DNA of 64,000 nt from Acinetobacter sp. ANC 4169 (lineage in GTDB: Bacteria; Pseudomonadota; Gammaproteobacteria; Pseudomonadales; Moraxellaceae). The stretch covers positions 18,375-82,374 of the forward strand of contig NZ_NEGE01000017.1 of NCBI RefSeq assembly GCF_002135355.1, written 5' to 3'. Below, one piece after another: positions 8,033-16,126 of this stretch. A program made the position numbers and the translations under genes. Every line of letters begins with the position of its first letter. The stretch's first letter is position 1. The notes beneath the pieces are model-generated. The model did no database searches and was not told the origin of the DNA. It saw nothing but the letters and a program-made list of their open reading frames with translations.

Positions 8033-9892
8033 ATGTCTATTCAATTAATTCAAAGCCTCCTAGTCGGGGTGTGTTTAGTGTCATCATCGTGGGCATTTGC
8101 CGCGGTCAAAGAATATCATCTCAACATTGATGAACAGAACGTGAATATCACCGGAAAATCCTTAAAACGGATTACCGTCAATGGTCAATTTCCCGCACCT
8201 CTTCTAGAGTTTGAAGAGGGGGATGATGCCGTAATTCATGTACATAACAAGTTAAAAAACAAAGATTCTTCCATTCACTGGCATGGTTTATTGCTGCCGG
8301 GATTAATGGATGGCGTACCCGGTTTTAACCAGTTCAAAGGCATTAAACCGCAAAGTGATTTTGTCTACCGTTTCAAGGTGCGGCAAAACGGCACCTATTG
8401 GTATCACGCACACTCCAAAGGACAGGAACAGGATGGGCTGTATGGCGCTCTGGTGATTTACCCCAAAGGGAAAAAGCCGCTAGCAGCGCATGAACAGGCG
8501 GATCGTGATTACGTGGTAATGCTGTCCGATTTTCATCAATCCAGCAGTGACCAGATTATGAAGAACCTGAAAAAGTCAGCAGAGTACTATCAAAATCAGC
8601 GTGAAACTGTGGCCGATGTGTTGAAGCAAGTTAAGCGTGATGGTCTCAAAAGTACCTGGCAAGACCGTTCCATGTGGAATAAGATGCGCATGCTGAAAAC
8701 CGATTTGTCTGATGTCACTGGTTATACCTTCCTGATCAATGGCAAAACCCCGGAACAGAACTGGACCGGCATGTTCAAGCCAAATGAAAAAGTCCGTTTA
8801 CGTTTTATCAATGCTTCAGCCATGACCTTTTATGATGTGCGTATTCCAGACTTGAAGATGACTGTGGTGAGTGCCGATGGCCAGCCGGTTCAACCGGTAC
8901 CTGTAGATGAGTTTCGCATTGGCAATGCAGAAACCTATGACGTGATTGTGGAGCCTAAAGCCAATCATTATCAGATTGAAGCCGAATCCATTGACCGTAG
9001 CGGTTTTGCCATTGGGTCATTACACAATGAACTCACTGCGATGACGCATGCGATTCACATGCCTAAGCCGCGTCCACGTGCATTGCTGACCATGGAAGAT
9101 ATGGGGCACGGTTCTTCATCCAGTGATCATGCGGACATGAATCATGCTCAGATGGATGATCATCAAACTAATATGCCTCAAGCTAGTGAAGATAATAGTG
9201 GTGCAAGTTCAATGAATCATCAAATGATGGATCATTCAGCCATGCAACATGAGACTCAACAACACGCTATGTCACAGCCAGCAAAACCTGAATCTGAGCA
9301 ACAACAAACGCATGCGTCGCATAGTGCGGTAACACCATCCCTAGATCACAAGGCGCCCGTGGTCTATGGCTGGGCCAATGCATCAACGCCAGCAGGGCAT
9401 AAAGCACTGCAATATGCCGATTTAAAATCTTTAAACCCACAACCGGATACCCGTCCAGCGGAACGCGAACTGGAAGTGCGCTTGGGCGGCAACATGGAGC
9501 GTTATATCTGGACCATCAATGGCAAGAAATTTACTGAAGTTGAACCCTTGCAGGTGAAATATGGCGAACGCATCCGCTTGAAGTTTATTAATGACAGCAT
9601 GATGGCGCATCCGATGCATTTGCATGGCATGTTTATGCAGCTGGAAAATGGACAAAATAGCCAAGATTTACCCAATAAACACACCCTGATTGTGCCACCG
9701 GGTAAAACGGTAACAGCCTTGCTGACTGCGGATGAATTGGGAGAATGGGCAATTCATTGCCATCTGCTCTATCACATGTCCTCAGGCATGATGAGCAAAC
9801 TGGTGGTGGCCAATGTGGATGGAAATAAAATCGAGACTTCATCGGTGACTTCAGCTCAAGTTCAGCAAGGAGGTTCACATGCGCATCATTAA
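8033..9892 (+). CDS. copA: Copper-resistance multicopper oxidase CopA
   Basis: 619 residues. Periplasmic cuprous oxidase of the CopA/PcoA family. All four copper motifs are present: HWHG (~82), WYHAHS (~125), HPMHLHGM (~525) and HCHLLYHMSSGMM (~585). Between cupredoxin domains lies a Met/His-rich insert of about 80 residues (bases 9090-9340) with many MNH, MDH and DHADM steps, typical of copper-storing loops. The N-terminus is a Sec-type signal (SIQLIQSLLVGVCLVSSSWAFA) without the twin-Arg motif expected for this family. copB overlaps its 3' end. Confidence 0.95.
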   Translation: MSIQLIQSLLVGVCLVSSSWAFAAVKEYHLNIDEQNVNITGKSLKRITVNGQFPAPLLEFEEGDDAVIHVHNKLKNKDSSIHWHGLLLPGLMDGVPGFNQFKGIKPQSDFVYRFKVRQNGTYWYHAHSKGQEQDGLYGALVIYPKGKKPLAAHEQADRDYVVMLSDFHQSSSDQIMKNLKKSAEYYQNQRETVADVLKQVKRDGLKSTWQDRSMWNKMRMLKTDLSDVTGYTFLINGKTPEQNWTGMFKPNEKVRLRFINASAMTFYDVRIPDLKMTVVSADGQPVQPVPVDEFRIGNAETYDVIVEPKANHYQIEAESIDRSGFAIGSLHNELTAMTHAIHMPKPRPRALLTMEDMGHGSSSSDHADMNHAQMDDHQTNMPQASEDNSGASSMNHQMMDHSAMQHETQQHAMSQPAKPESEQQQTHASHSAVTPSLDHKAPVVYGWANASTPAGHKALQYADLKSLNPQPDTRPAERELEVRLGGNMERYIWTINGKKFTEVEPLQVKYGERIRLKFINDSMMAHPMHLHGMFMQLENGQNSQDLPNKHTLIVPPGKTVTALLTADELGEWAIHCHLLYHMSSGMMSKLVVANVDGNKIETSSVTSAQVQQGGSHAHH

Positions 9893-10802
9893 TCACTTTG
9901 TAATGAGCACATTGGGTGCCTCATTATTGCTATGGTCTGGAGAAATTTTTGCGCATGAGGGCCATCATTCCATGCCGATGCCTGAACAGCAAACTCAACA
10001 GGCTACGGTAATGGATGATTCTGCGGATTCAGAGCATTCACAACATCAACTGATGCAGCAGCCCAAACCCCTTACTGAAGAAAAACCGCTACAAGCACCA
10101 CAATATCAGGCTTCAAGTGTAGATGATGTTGCTTCTGCCGAGCATATCAAAGAGCATGGTGGTCAGATTTATCAGCAAACCACGCTTGAAAGTCGATGGT
10201 TGCGCAATAACGATGGCAAAGGTGTTTTAAAGTCGGAACTGGAAACCCGAATTGGCACAGACGAAAATAAAATCTTTATCAAAGTCCATGCCGATCGTAG
10301 TGAATCAGAGCAGGCCGAATATGATGCCAAAGTTTTATACAGTCGTAATGTTGCCGATTTTTGGGATGTGCAGGCCGGTCTGCGCTATCGTAATGATCAG
10401 AATCGTGAAGTCGATCAGGATCAAGTCGAAGCTGTGATTGGGTTACATGGATTGGCTCCGTATTTCTTTGAAACCAATGCCTATCTATATGTCGGGCAGG
10501 ACAATCAAACGTCTTTGAGCCTGGAAACTGAACGCGATGTGCTATTGACCCAGAAACTGATTCTGAAGCCTTATCTGGACCTGAATGTGGTGTTGAGTGA
10601 TGACTCCAGCTATGCGCAAAAAACCGGTTTAAGCACAGCACAACTGGGTCTGGAAACGCGATATGAAATCAATAAAAAAGTGATGCCTTTTGTGGATCTT
10701 AGCTATAGTTATCGTCAGGGCAATGAGGAAACAGCTTGGCAGCAGCAGTCATCTTCTGAAAATGAATGGCTCTATGGTGCAGGCATCCGTTTTAAATTTT
10801 AG
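9879..10802 (+). CDS. copB: Copper-resistance outer-membrane protein CopB
   Basis: 307 residues. Signal peptide, then a His/Met-rich N-terminal segment (GHHSMPMPEQQTQQ and following), then a beta-rich C-terminal barrel of about 210 residues ending in IRFKF, the terminal-Phe signature of outer-membrane proteins. This matches CopB/PcoB, thought to bind or export copper with CopA. ATG 9879 lies 14 bases inside copA, preceded by a near-perfect AAGGAGG at 9868-9874. A terminator follows. Confidence 0.94.
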   Translation: MRIINHFVMSTLGASLLLWSGEIFAHEGHHSMPMPEQQTQQATVMDDSADSEHSQHQLMQQPKPLTEEKPLQAPQYQASSVDDVASAEHIKEHGGQIYQQTTLESRWLRNNDGKGVLKSELETRIGTDENKIFIKVHADRSESEQAEYDAKVLYSRNVADFWDVQAGLRYRNDQNREVDQDQVEAVIGLHGLAPYFFETNAYLYVGQDNQTSLSLETERDVLLTQKLILKPYLDLNVVLSDDSSYAQKTGLSTAQLGLETRYEINKKVMPFVDLSYSYRQGNEETAWQQQSSSENEWLYGAGIRFKF

Positions 10803-10822
10803 TCTCATTAGATGATTCAGAA

Positions 10823-10852
10823 AATACGATTGGTTTGCGCCAGTCGTATTTT
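10823..10852 (+). terminator. Terminator of the copper operon
   Basis: Inverted repeat AATACGATTGG/CCAGTCGTATT with one G-T pair, followed by TTTTTA. Confidence 0.8.
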
Positions 10853-10942
10853 TATTTGCATTTTTAAAGTGAGCAATTGATCAAAAAATGTAAAATATGG
10901 TTCTATTTAGCTCAATCATTATATAATTATCAAATAAATTGC

Positions 10943-11029
10943 AGGAGGAACGACCTCCCTTGATGCAATACAAATCAGTATTGCACCGAGAAAATTCGTC
11001 AGGACGACCTGACTCATATCAAATGGAGT
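10943..11029 (+). promoter_or_regulatory. Guanidine-II (mini-ykkC) riboswitch
   Basis: Two stem-loops each presenting the diagnostic ACGA tetraloop: GGAGG-A-ACGA-CCTCC at 10944-10958 and GTCAGG-ACGA-CCTGAC at 10998-11013. Paired ACGR loops are the guanidine-binding signature of mini-ykkC RNAs. The linker is not plain: TGCAATAC at 10964-10971 pairs perfectly with GTATTGCA at 10978-10985. The gdx ribosome site TGGAG (11024-11028) lies just 3' of the second hairpin and is complementary to CCTCC of the first, so control of translation is plausible. Confidence 0.92.
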
Positions 11030-11038
11030 ATAGTCGTC

Positions 11039-11356
11039 ATGGCTTGGATCGTTCTGGTTTTAGCAGGTGTTTTTGAAATTGTTTGGGCTTATGCCATGAA
11101 GCTTTCAGAAGGTTTCACCCGTCTAACACCGAGTATTGTTACCCTGGTTTTTATGGTTTTAAGTTTTGCTTTATTGGCTTATGCCATGCGAACTTTACCC
11201 CTCGGTACCGCTTATACCATCTGGACCGGGATTGGAGCAGTCGGTTCTTTTCTGGTTGGGGTGTTTATATTAGGTGAGCCTGCATCAGCCATGCGTATGC
11301 TGGCGGCAGTCCTGATTATTTCTGGATTAGTGTTGATGAAACTGTCATCATCCTAA
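11039..11356 (+). CDS. gdx: SMR-family guanidinium exporter Gdx (formerly SugE)
   Basis: 105 residues with four transmembrane helices of the small multidrug resistance family. Sequence features match the Gdx/SugE branch rather than EmrE: W-x-Y-A-M-K in helix 1 with its key Glu (E13 in AGVFEIVWAYAMK), and GTAYTIWTGIGAVG in helix 3. Gdx proteins exchange guanidinium for protons. The guanidine-II riboswitch directly upstream makes the substrate assignment strong. ogt follows after 35 bases. Confidence 0.95.
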   Translation: MAWIVLVLAGVFEIVWAYAMKLSEGFTRLTPSIVTLVFMVLSFALLAYAMRTLPLGTAYTIWTGIGAVGSFLVGVFILGEPASAMRMLAAVLIISGLVLMKLSSS

Positions 11357-11391
11357 CTATATCGCTTATTTATTAACTATAGGAGAAGACA

Positions 11392-11871
11392 ATGAAACTG
11401 GCTTTTATGGAAATGGCTTCTCCTGTGGGTACTTTAAAACTGGTGGCCCATGAAACAGCTTTGGTTGCTGTACTTTGGGAAAATGAAAATCCCAAACGGG
11501 TACGTTTAGCCGAATTGATCGAACAGGTTAATCATCCTATTTTGTTGGAAACCCAAAAGCAGTTAACTGAATATTTTGCTGGAAAAAGACAGCAATTTGA
11601 TTTGCCCTTAGATTTTGAAGGAACCGAATTTCAGCAGAAAGTCTGGCAAGCTTTACTTACCATTCCCTTTGGAGAAACCCGCAGTTATCGGGATATTGCC
11701 GAACAGGTGGGTAATGTCAAAGCGGTACGTGCAGTGGGTGCAGCCAACGGAAAAAATCCAATTTCAATTATTGCGCCGTGTCACCGCGTGGTGGGAGCGA
11801 ATGGAAAGTTAGTGGGCTTTGCCGGTGGATTAGACAATAAAGATATTTTATTGAAACTAGAATCTTCATGA
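11392..11871 (+). CDS. ogt: Methylated-DNA--protein-cysteine methyltransferase (Ogt type)
   Basis: 159 residues. Suicide repair protein moving methyl groups from O6-methylguanine to its own cysteine, C130 in the intact IAPCHRVVG motif. The arginine-finger segment AVRAVGAANGKNP precedes it. Length and lack of an Ada N-terminal domain place it with Ogt/MGMT. AGGAGA lies before the ATG. Possibly co-transcribed with gdx. Confidence 0.94.
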   Translation: MKLAFMEMASPVGTLKLVAHETALVAVLWENENPKRVRLAELIEQVNHPILLETQKQLTEYFAGKRQQFDLPLDFEGTEFQQKVWQALLTIPFGETRSYRDIAEQVGNVKAVRAVGAANGKNPISIIAPCHRVVGANGKLVGFAGGLDNKDILLKLESS

Positions 11872-11923
11872 ATTTAATAAGTTTATGTTATTGTTATTAA
11901 AAATATAATATGAACTTTATTGA

Positions 11924-12583
11924 ATGAATATTTCTCAAATTTTTATACCGCTTTTTTCACAGTTGTGGTGGATCATTTTATTATTTGCTGCCGCTATTCT
12001 TTTTAAGGTATTTAAGCCATTTCTTAAAGGAAAAGTGGGGGAATTAGCAGTAGCTGTACACGTCAAACTCTATTTCAAAGATCCGCAATATATTTTATTA
12101 AATGATTGTACTTTGCCGGATGAACAATCGGGGACCATACAAATCGACCATATTCTGCTCAGTCCTTTTGGTATTTTTGTGATAGAAACCAAAAATTATA
12201 CGGGCTGGATTTTTGGCGGCGAACGGCAAAAAATGTGGACACAAAAAATTTATAAAAAGAGTTATAAATTTCAAAATCCCTTACATCAGAATTATAAGCA
12301 CATGAAAGTGCTGGAACAGGTACTGTCCGATATTATTGAACCGCAGCATTTGCATTCGGTGATTGTCTTTATGCCGGAAAGTGAATTTAAAACAGCCATG
12401 CCAAGTAATGTGTTTCGTGGCGCGGCATGGACCGACTATGTTAAAGGTTTCCAGGACGAAGTGATTCCTGCGATGAAGCTGAAACGGATTCAATTGCGGA
12501 TCGAAAAAGAGGTTCTAGAGAAGTCTTGGAAAACCAATCGCCTACATGTGGACAACTTAAAACAGCGTAAACAGGGAACTTGA
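11924..12583 (+). CDS. NERD-domain membrane protein
   Basis: 219 residues. One N-terminal transmembrane helix (~10-30) is followed by a NERD (nuclease-related) domain: GKVGELAVAV, then IDHILLSPFGIFVIETKNYTGWIFG, where the D..E-x-K spacing resembles a restriction-endonuclease-fold core. Function of NERD proteins is largely unproven; nuclease activity is inferred from fold. No C-terminal zinc ribbon or helicase is attached. Convergent with dusC and sharing its terminator. Confidence 0.88.
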   Translation: MNISQIFIPLFSQLWWIILLFAAAILFKVFKPFLKGKVGELAVAVHVKLYFKDPQYILLNDCTLPDEQSGTIQIDHILLSPFGIFVIETKNYTGWIFGGERQKMWTQKIYKKSYKFQNPLHQNYKHMKVLEQVLSDIIEPQHLHSVIVFMPESEFKTAMPSNVFRGAAWTDYVKGFQDEVIPAMKLKRIQLRIEKEVLEKSWKTNRLHVDNLKQRKQGT

Positions 12584-12586
12584 TCA

Positions 12587-12618
12587 GAAAAAGCCTTCGC
12601 ATATGCAAAGGCTTTTAT
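12587..12618. terminator. Bidirectional terminator
   Basis: AAAAAGCCTT/AAGGCTTTT stem, A-rich on the left and T-rich on the right, between the convergent NERD and dusC genes. Confidence 0.8.
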
Positions 12619-12620
12619 TT

Positions 12621-13556
12621 TTAGTGCTGTAGCTGATGCAGCTTTTCAATAATTTCGTTCAGTTGCTTGATGCGTTTTACTTCATCCCAGAGCATTTTGG
12701 CTTCTGGATAATGCTTGGACATCATGCCAAGCCACTGTTTATAACGTCCTACCATATTAATTTCTTTTTTATAGGGACCACTTAAAAAGCGGCTCTGCAA
12801 AGCCAATAGCTCGCCCCAGCTAATCAGCGGATCATCTTGATTTTGACGGATACATTGCGTGATATCTGGGGTAGTTACAGCAGCTCGGCCAATCATTAAA
12901 TCTTCACAACCAGACTCTAGCTGACATTGCTTGGCATCTGCATTGGTCCAGATTTCACCATTGGCAATCACATTGATGTTCAGTGCTTCACGAATGGGGT
13001 GTAACTGATCCCAGAAAGCTGGCGGGGTATAACCTTCAGCCTTGGTTCGAGCATGCACAGTAACCCAGGCCGCTCCGGCATCTTCAATGGCGTGAGCATT
13101 TTCCAGGGTATGGTTACGGTCCATATAGCCCAAGCGCATTTTTGCAGAAATCGGGATATGCTCAGGTACGGCATCACGCACCGCTTTGACCAGCATGTGA
13201 ACCACTTCAGGCTCATCCAGCAAGACTGAACCACCACGGTGACGGTTAACTGTTTTTGCAGGACAGCCAAAATTCATATCAATAGCGGGTGCACCCAGTT
13301 CCACTGCACGTATAGCATTGGCCGCCAGCATTTCAGGATTATTTCCTAAAAACTGGACATGCACAGGTGTGCCTGCAGCGGTTTTTCCATCATTTAGTAA
13401 TTCAGGGCAGTAGTTATGATAAACATGATCGGGCAGGACAGAGTCGGTCACACGGATGAACTCGGTCACACACCAGTCAAAGCTGCCGACATGCGTCAGT
13501 ACATCACGCATAATAGGATCGGTTAAGCCTTCCATAGGTGCAAGGATGAGTTTCAA
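12621..13556 (-). CDS. dusC: tRNA-dihydrouridine(16) synthase DusC
   Basis: 311 residues, FMN TIM-barrel enzyme reducing uridine in tRNA. Seen: N-terminal LAPMEGLTDPIMR, catalytic Cys in FGCPAKTVNRHRGGS, SAKMRLGY, HARTK and GEIWTNADA. The FGCPAKTVNRH form and the length fit DusC (U16) better than DusA or DusB. Gene stands alone; a long AT-rich gap lies upstream. Confidence 0.92.
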   Translation of the reverse strand: MKLILAPMEGLTDPIMRDVLTHVGSFDWCVTEFIRVTDSVLPDHVYHNYCPELLNDGKTAAGTPVHVQFLGNNPEMLAANAIRAVELGAPAIDMNFGCPAKTVNRHRGGSVLLDEPEVVHMLVKAVRDAVPEHIPISAKMRLGYMDRNHTLENAHAIEDAGAAWVTVHARTKAEGYTPPAFWDQLHPIREALNINVIANGEIWTNADAKQCQLESGCEDLMIGRAAVTTPDITQCIRQNQDDPLISWGELLALQSRFLSGPYKKEINMVGRYKQWLGMMSKHYPEAKMLWDEVKRIKQLNEIIEKLHQLQH

Positions 13557-14187
13557 AATGTTTGACCTGTATAAGCAAAAACTGCGTTATACGCACTTTT
13601 AAATCACTTGTCTAGCGAAGCATAGCAACTATAGAAATTGGGGTGGCTGCTTAGTCGAATACGATTTAAAAATATCTGAATGTTTATATAATTTTGTACA
13701 AAATAGATCTTATAAGTAAATATGCAACTTTCTTATATAGATCATAGATGATTTATTTTTTTAAACATGATTTGAAAATAGTCTATTTAAATAATGAAGA
13801 TATTGGATTAATACCTCATTCTTTTATATGGGGCAAATTATTTTATAAAGTTAGAGAGAGAAAGTTTCAAAGAATATTATTCAAAAGGAATTTTTTAAAC
13901 TATTGATTTTATATGGGTATTTAAATTTTAATTTATAATATTTTGATTTTTAATAATTTTTTTAAAAATTTAAGAATGCTTGATGAGTGGTTAAAAGGGT
14001 TTGTAATAATTAGTAATATTTATTTTTTTAAAATAGGATAATAAATAATCAGTTAAATTTAAAAAAATGAAAATAGTGTGACCTCTGTATCACTTTTAAT
14101 ATTTTTGAGCGTTTTAACTCATAAATAGAGTATTTAGGTATGTTATAAAAATAGAGCATTACAAGAAAATATAAGAGGGAGCAATAA
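13557..14187. other. Very AT-rich intergenic region
   Basis: 631 bases, strongly AT-rich with poly-T and poly-A runs and no credible gene, terminator or RNA on either strand. Composition differs from the housekeeping genes around it and marks the left border of the fimbrial region, as in H-NS-silenced or horizontally acquired DNA (inference). Confidence 0.5.
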
Positions 14188-14511
14188 ATGTATAAACAAT
14201 TCGTTTTAAGTTTTATCATCACTTTTAGCTCTGCCACTATTTTTGCTCAAAATAATTCCCACCTTCAATTTGTAGGTGAAATTTATGAGAACACTTGTGA
14301 CTTGATGAGTTCTTATAAAGAAGAAAAATGTGAAATTTTAAATACAAATCTTTCGATTTTTGGGATTGAGACAAATACGGAAACAAACTTTTCAGAAAGT
14401 GTTAAAGCTAATATAAAAAAATTTCAAAGAATAAATACGACTTTTTATGCGGTAAATCTTAAATCTATAAATGATCTGCCTCATGCAAATTTAGAAATTA
14501 GCTATAAATAA
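14188..14511 (+). CDS. Miniature fimbrial-subunit-like secreted protein
   Basis: 107 residues with a clear signal peptide (MYKQFVLSFIITFSSATIFA). The mature start LQFVGEIYENTCDL closely parallels the pilin start INFTGEIVNAACDI in the next gene, and the end ANLEISYK resembles pilin C-terminal strands. At ~87 mature residues it is about half a normal pilin, so it lacks much of the Ig-like domain. AGGGAG precedes the start. It could be a degenerate pilin with an internal deletion or a small specialised subunit. No second gene in operon spacing follows; the major subunit starts 341 bases later. Confidence 0.6.
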   Translation: MYKQFVLSFIITFSSATIFAQNNSHLQFVGEIYENTCDLMSSYKEEKCEILNTNLSIFGIETNTETNFSESVKANIKKFQRINTTFYAVNLKSINDLPHANLEISYK

Positions 14512-14852
14512 ATTAATAACTTTACTTTTCAATAAAATAGACAGTTTTATAGTATTTCAGTGATCAATTTTATACTCTGAAGTCATTTTATGTTTATATT
14601 TTTCTCATTTTATTTTTCTTATTTCTTTTCATTAACTTAATTTTTATTCCCCCAAAATAATGCTTAAATTTTTCTAAAAAAAAGCAGGGTAATGTAACTC
14701 GCTTGTATTAAACATGTTTGCAAAAAGTTTTTTTCTGTTATTATTGAAAAACGAGATATGTATCACACTTTATGAATTATTTGTGTTTGTGAGCATATTC
14801 TGTAGATCCAAATTAAGCTGAAAAAATTATTTATATCTAATAGGTTACGCAA
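14512..14852. other. Fimbrial promoter region
   Basis: 341 AT-rich bases between the mini-pilin and the major subunit, without a gene. The length and position suggest the main fim-cluster promoter lies here; I see no flanking inverted repeat of the kind used for phase-variable inversion. Confidence 0.4.
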
Positions 14853-15389
14853 ATGAAAACACAAATCGCTTTAGTACTTGGTACAATTACAGCTCTAACT
14901 ATGACTTCTCACGCAGTTGCTGCGGGACAGATTAATTTTACCGGCGAAATTGTGAATGCCGCATGTGACATTAAAATTAATAATAGCAGTAGTAACGAAA
15001 TTGTTTTAGGTAAATGGCCTACCTCTATGTTTAAAGCGGCAGGTGATAAATCTACCCCTCAAAATTTTACAATTGATGTGGCAAATTGTGCAGCAGGAAA
15101 TTATCAAGTGAATTTTTCTGGTACTCAAGACCCAACCAATGCCAAGCTTTTAAAAACTTCAGTGGCTACTGGAGTGGGTATTGGAATTGCAAATACTAGT
15201 AATACAACAAATTTAGTAAACTTAAATACCACCGCTGGTCAGGATTCAAATGCTGCGTTTTCTGCGACAGGGACTGGAGTGACAGCAACAGGATCACTAC
15301 CTTTACAAGCTTTTTATCAAGCGACCGGCGCGACTGTGGTTGCAGGTAAAGCAGATGCAACTGTAAGTATTACTTTGCAGCAAAAATAA
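14853..15389 (+). CDS. Type 1-like fimbrial major subunit
   Basis: 178 residues. Signal peptide ending SHAVAA, then the classic pilin N-terminus (INFTGEIVNAACDI), a Cys pair (C in AACDI and in DVANCAAGN) and a C-terminal beta strand ATVSITLQQK. It is expected to be folded by the chaperone encoded next and polymerised by donor-strand exchange at the usher. Gly/Ala/Thr-rich composition is usual. First gene of a four-gene chaperone-usher operon. Confidence 0.9.
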   Translation: MKTQIALVLGTITALTMTSHAVAAGQINFTGEIVNAACDIKINNSSSNEIVLGKWPTSMFKAAGDKSTPQNFTIDVANCAAGNYQVNFSGTQDPTNAKLLKTSVATGVGIGIANTSNTTNLVNLNTTAGQDSNAAFSATGTGVTATGSLPLQAFYQATGATVVAGKADATVSITLQQK

Positions 15390-15412
15390 GCATTAAAATC
15401 AAGGAAACTGTT

Positions 15413-16111
15413 ATGCGCTTGAACCCTTCAATTTTAACTCTCGTTTTAGCCAGCATGTCTTTTGCTACATCGAGTTATGCTGCGGTTCAAGCCATGGCAA
15501 GTCGCGTGATTTATAACAGTGAAAATAAAGCAGCAACCCTGTCACTTAAAAATAACTCAACCAAGCCTTATATTGTGCAAACTTGGCTAGAACCGGGTGA
15601 GGATAAAACAGCTTCTGCTAAAGTTCCTTTTATTGTTACTCCACCGCTCATGAAAATTGAATCACAAAAAGAATCGGTTTTACGCTTTATCTATTCAGGT
15701 AGCGGTTTACCGAGCGATCGTGAAAGCCAAGTCTGGATTAACATTCAAGAAATTCCGCCCAAGCCTGAAAATGAAAATACCTTACAGCTGGCAGTACGTT
15801 CTAAAATCAAATTATTTTATCGTCCGCAGCAAATAGCAACGGATTTACCTGAATCTGTGAAAAAGCTGCAATGGTCTGTTGAAAATGGCACGTTGAAATT
15901 AAAAAATAACAGCCCGTTATTCATTACAATCGGCGATTTAACGCTGGGCAAAAATGGCAAGCCAATCAGCAAAATGCATCAGGATATGGCACCGCCATTT
16001 CAAAGCATTGAGGTATTGCACAATGTGCCGAGCACTATCAAAACCCTTCAATTTACCTATATTAATGACTATGGGGGCAATACTGAAATGCCCGAAGTAA
16101 TTTTAAAATAA
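15413..16111 (+). CDS. Fimbrial periplasmic chaperone (PapD-like)
   Basis: 232 residues. Signal peptide, then two Ig-like domains: RVIYNSENKAATLSLKNNS with the conserved early Arg, PFIVTPPLMKI, ESQVWINIQEIPPKP and KLFYRP. These are the G1-strand and hinge motifs of PapD/FimC chaperones, which cap pilins in the periplasm. AAGGAAA precedes ATG 15413. 15 bases separate it from the usher. Confidence 0.94.
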   Translation: MRLNPSILTLVLASMSFATSSYAAVQAMASRVIYNSENKAATLSLKNNSTKPYIVQTWLEPGEDKTASAKVPFIVTPPLMKIESQKESVLRFIYSGSGLPSDRESQVWINIQEIPPKPENENTLQLAVRSKIKLFYRPQQIATDLPESVKKLQWSVENGTLKLKNNSPLFITIGDLTLGKNGKPISKMHQDMAPPFQSIEVLHNVPSTIKTLQFTYINDYGGNTEMPEVILK

Positions 16112-16126
16112 GCAATGTTGAAATAA

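Noticed and set aside
11924..12583. Defence system around the NERD protein
   Set aside because: It stands alone between ogt and dusC with no partner gene; NERD proteins are common chromosomal genes.
13557..14187. Small RNA or toxin gene in the AT-rich gap
   Set aside because: No stem-loop terminator and no open frame with a ribosome site on either strand.
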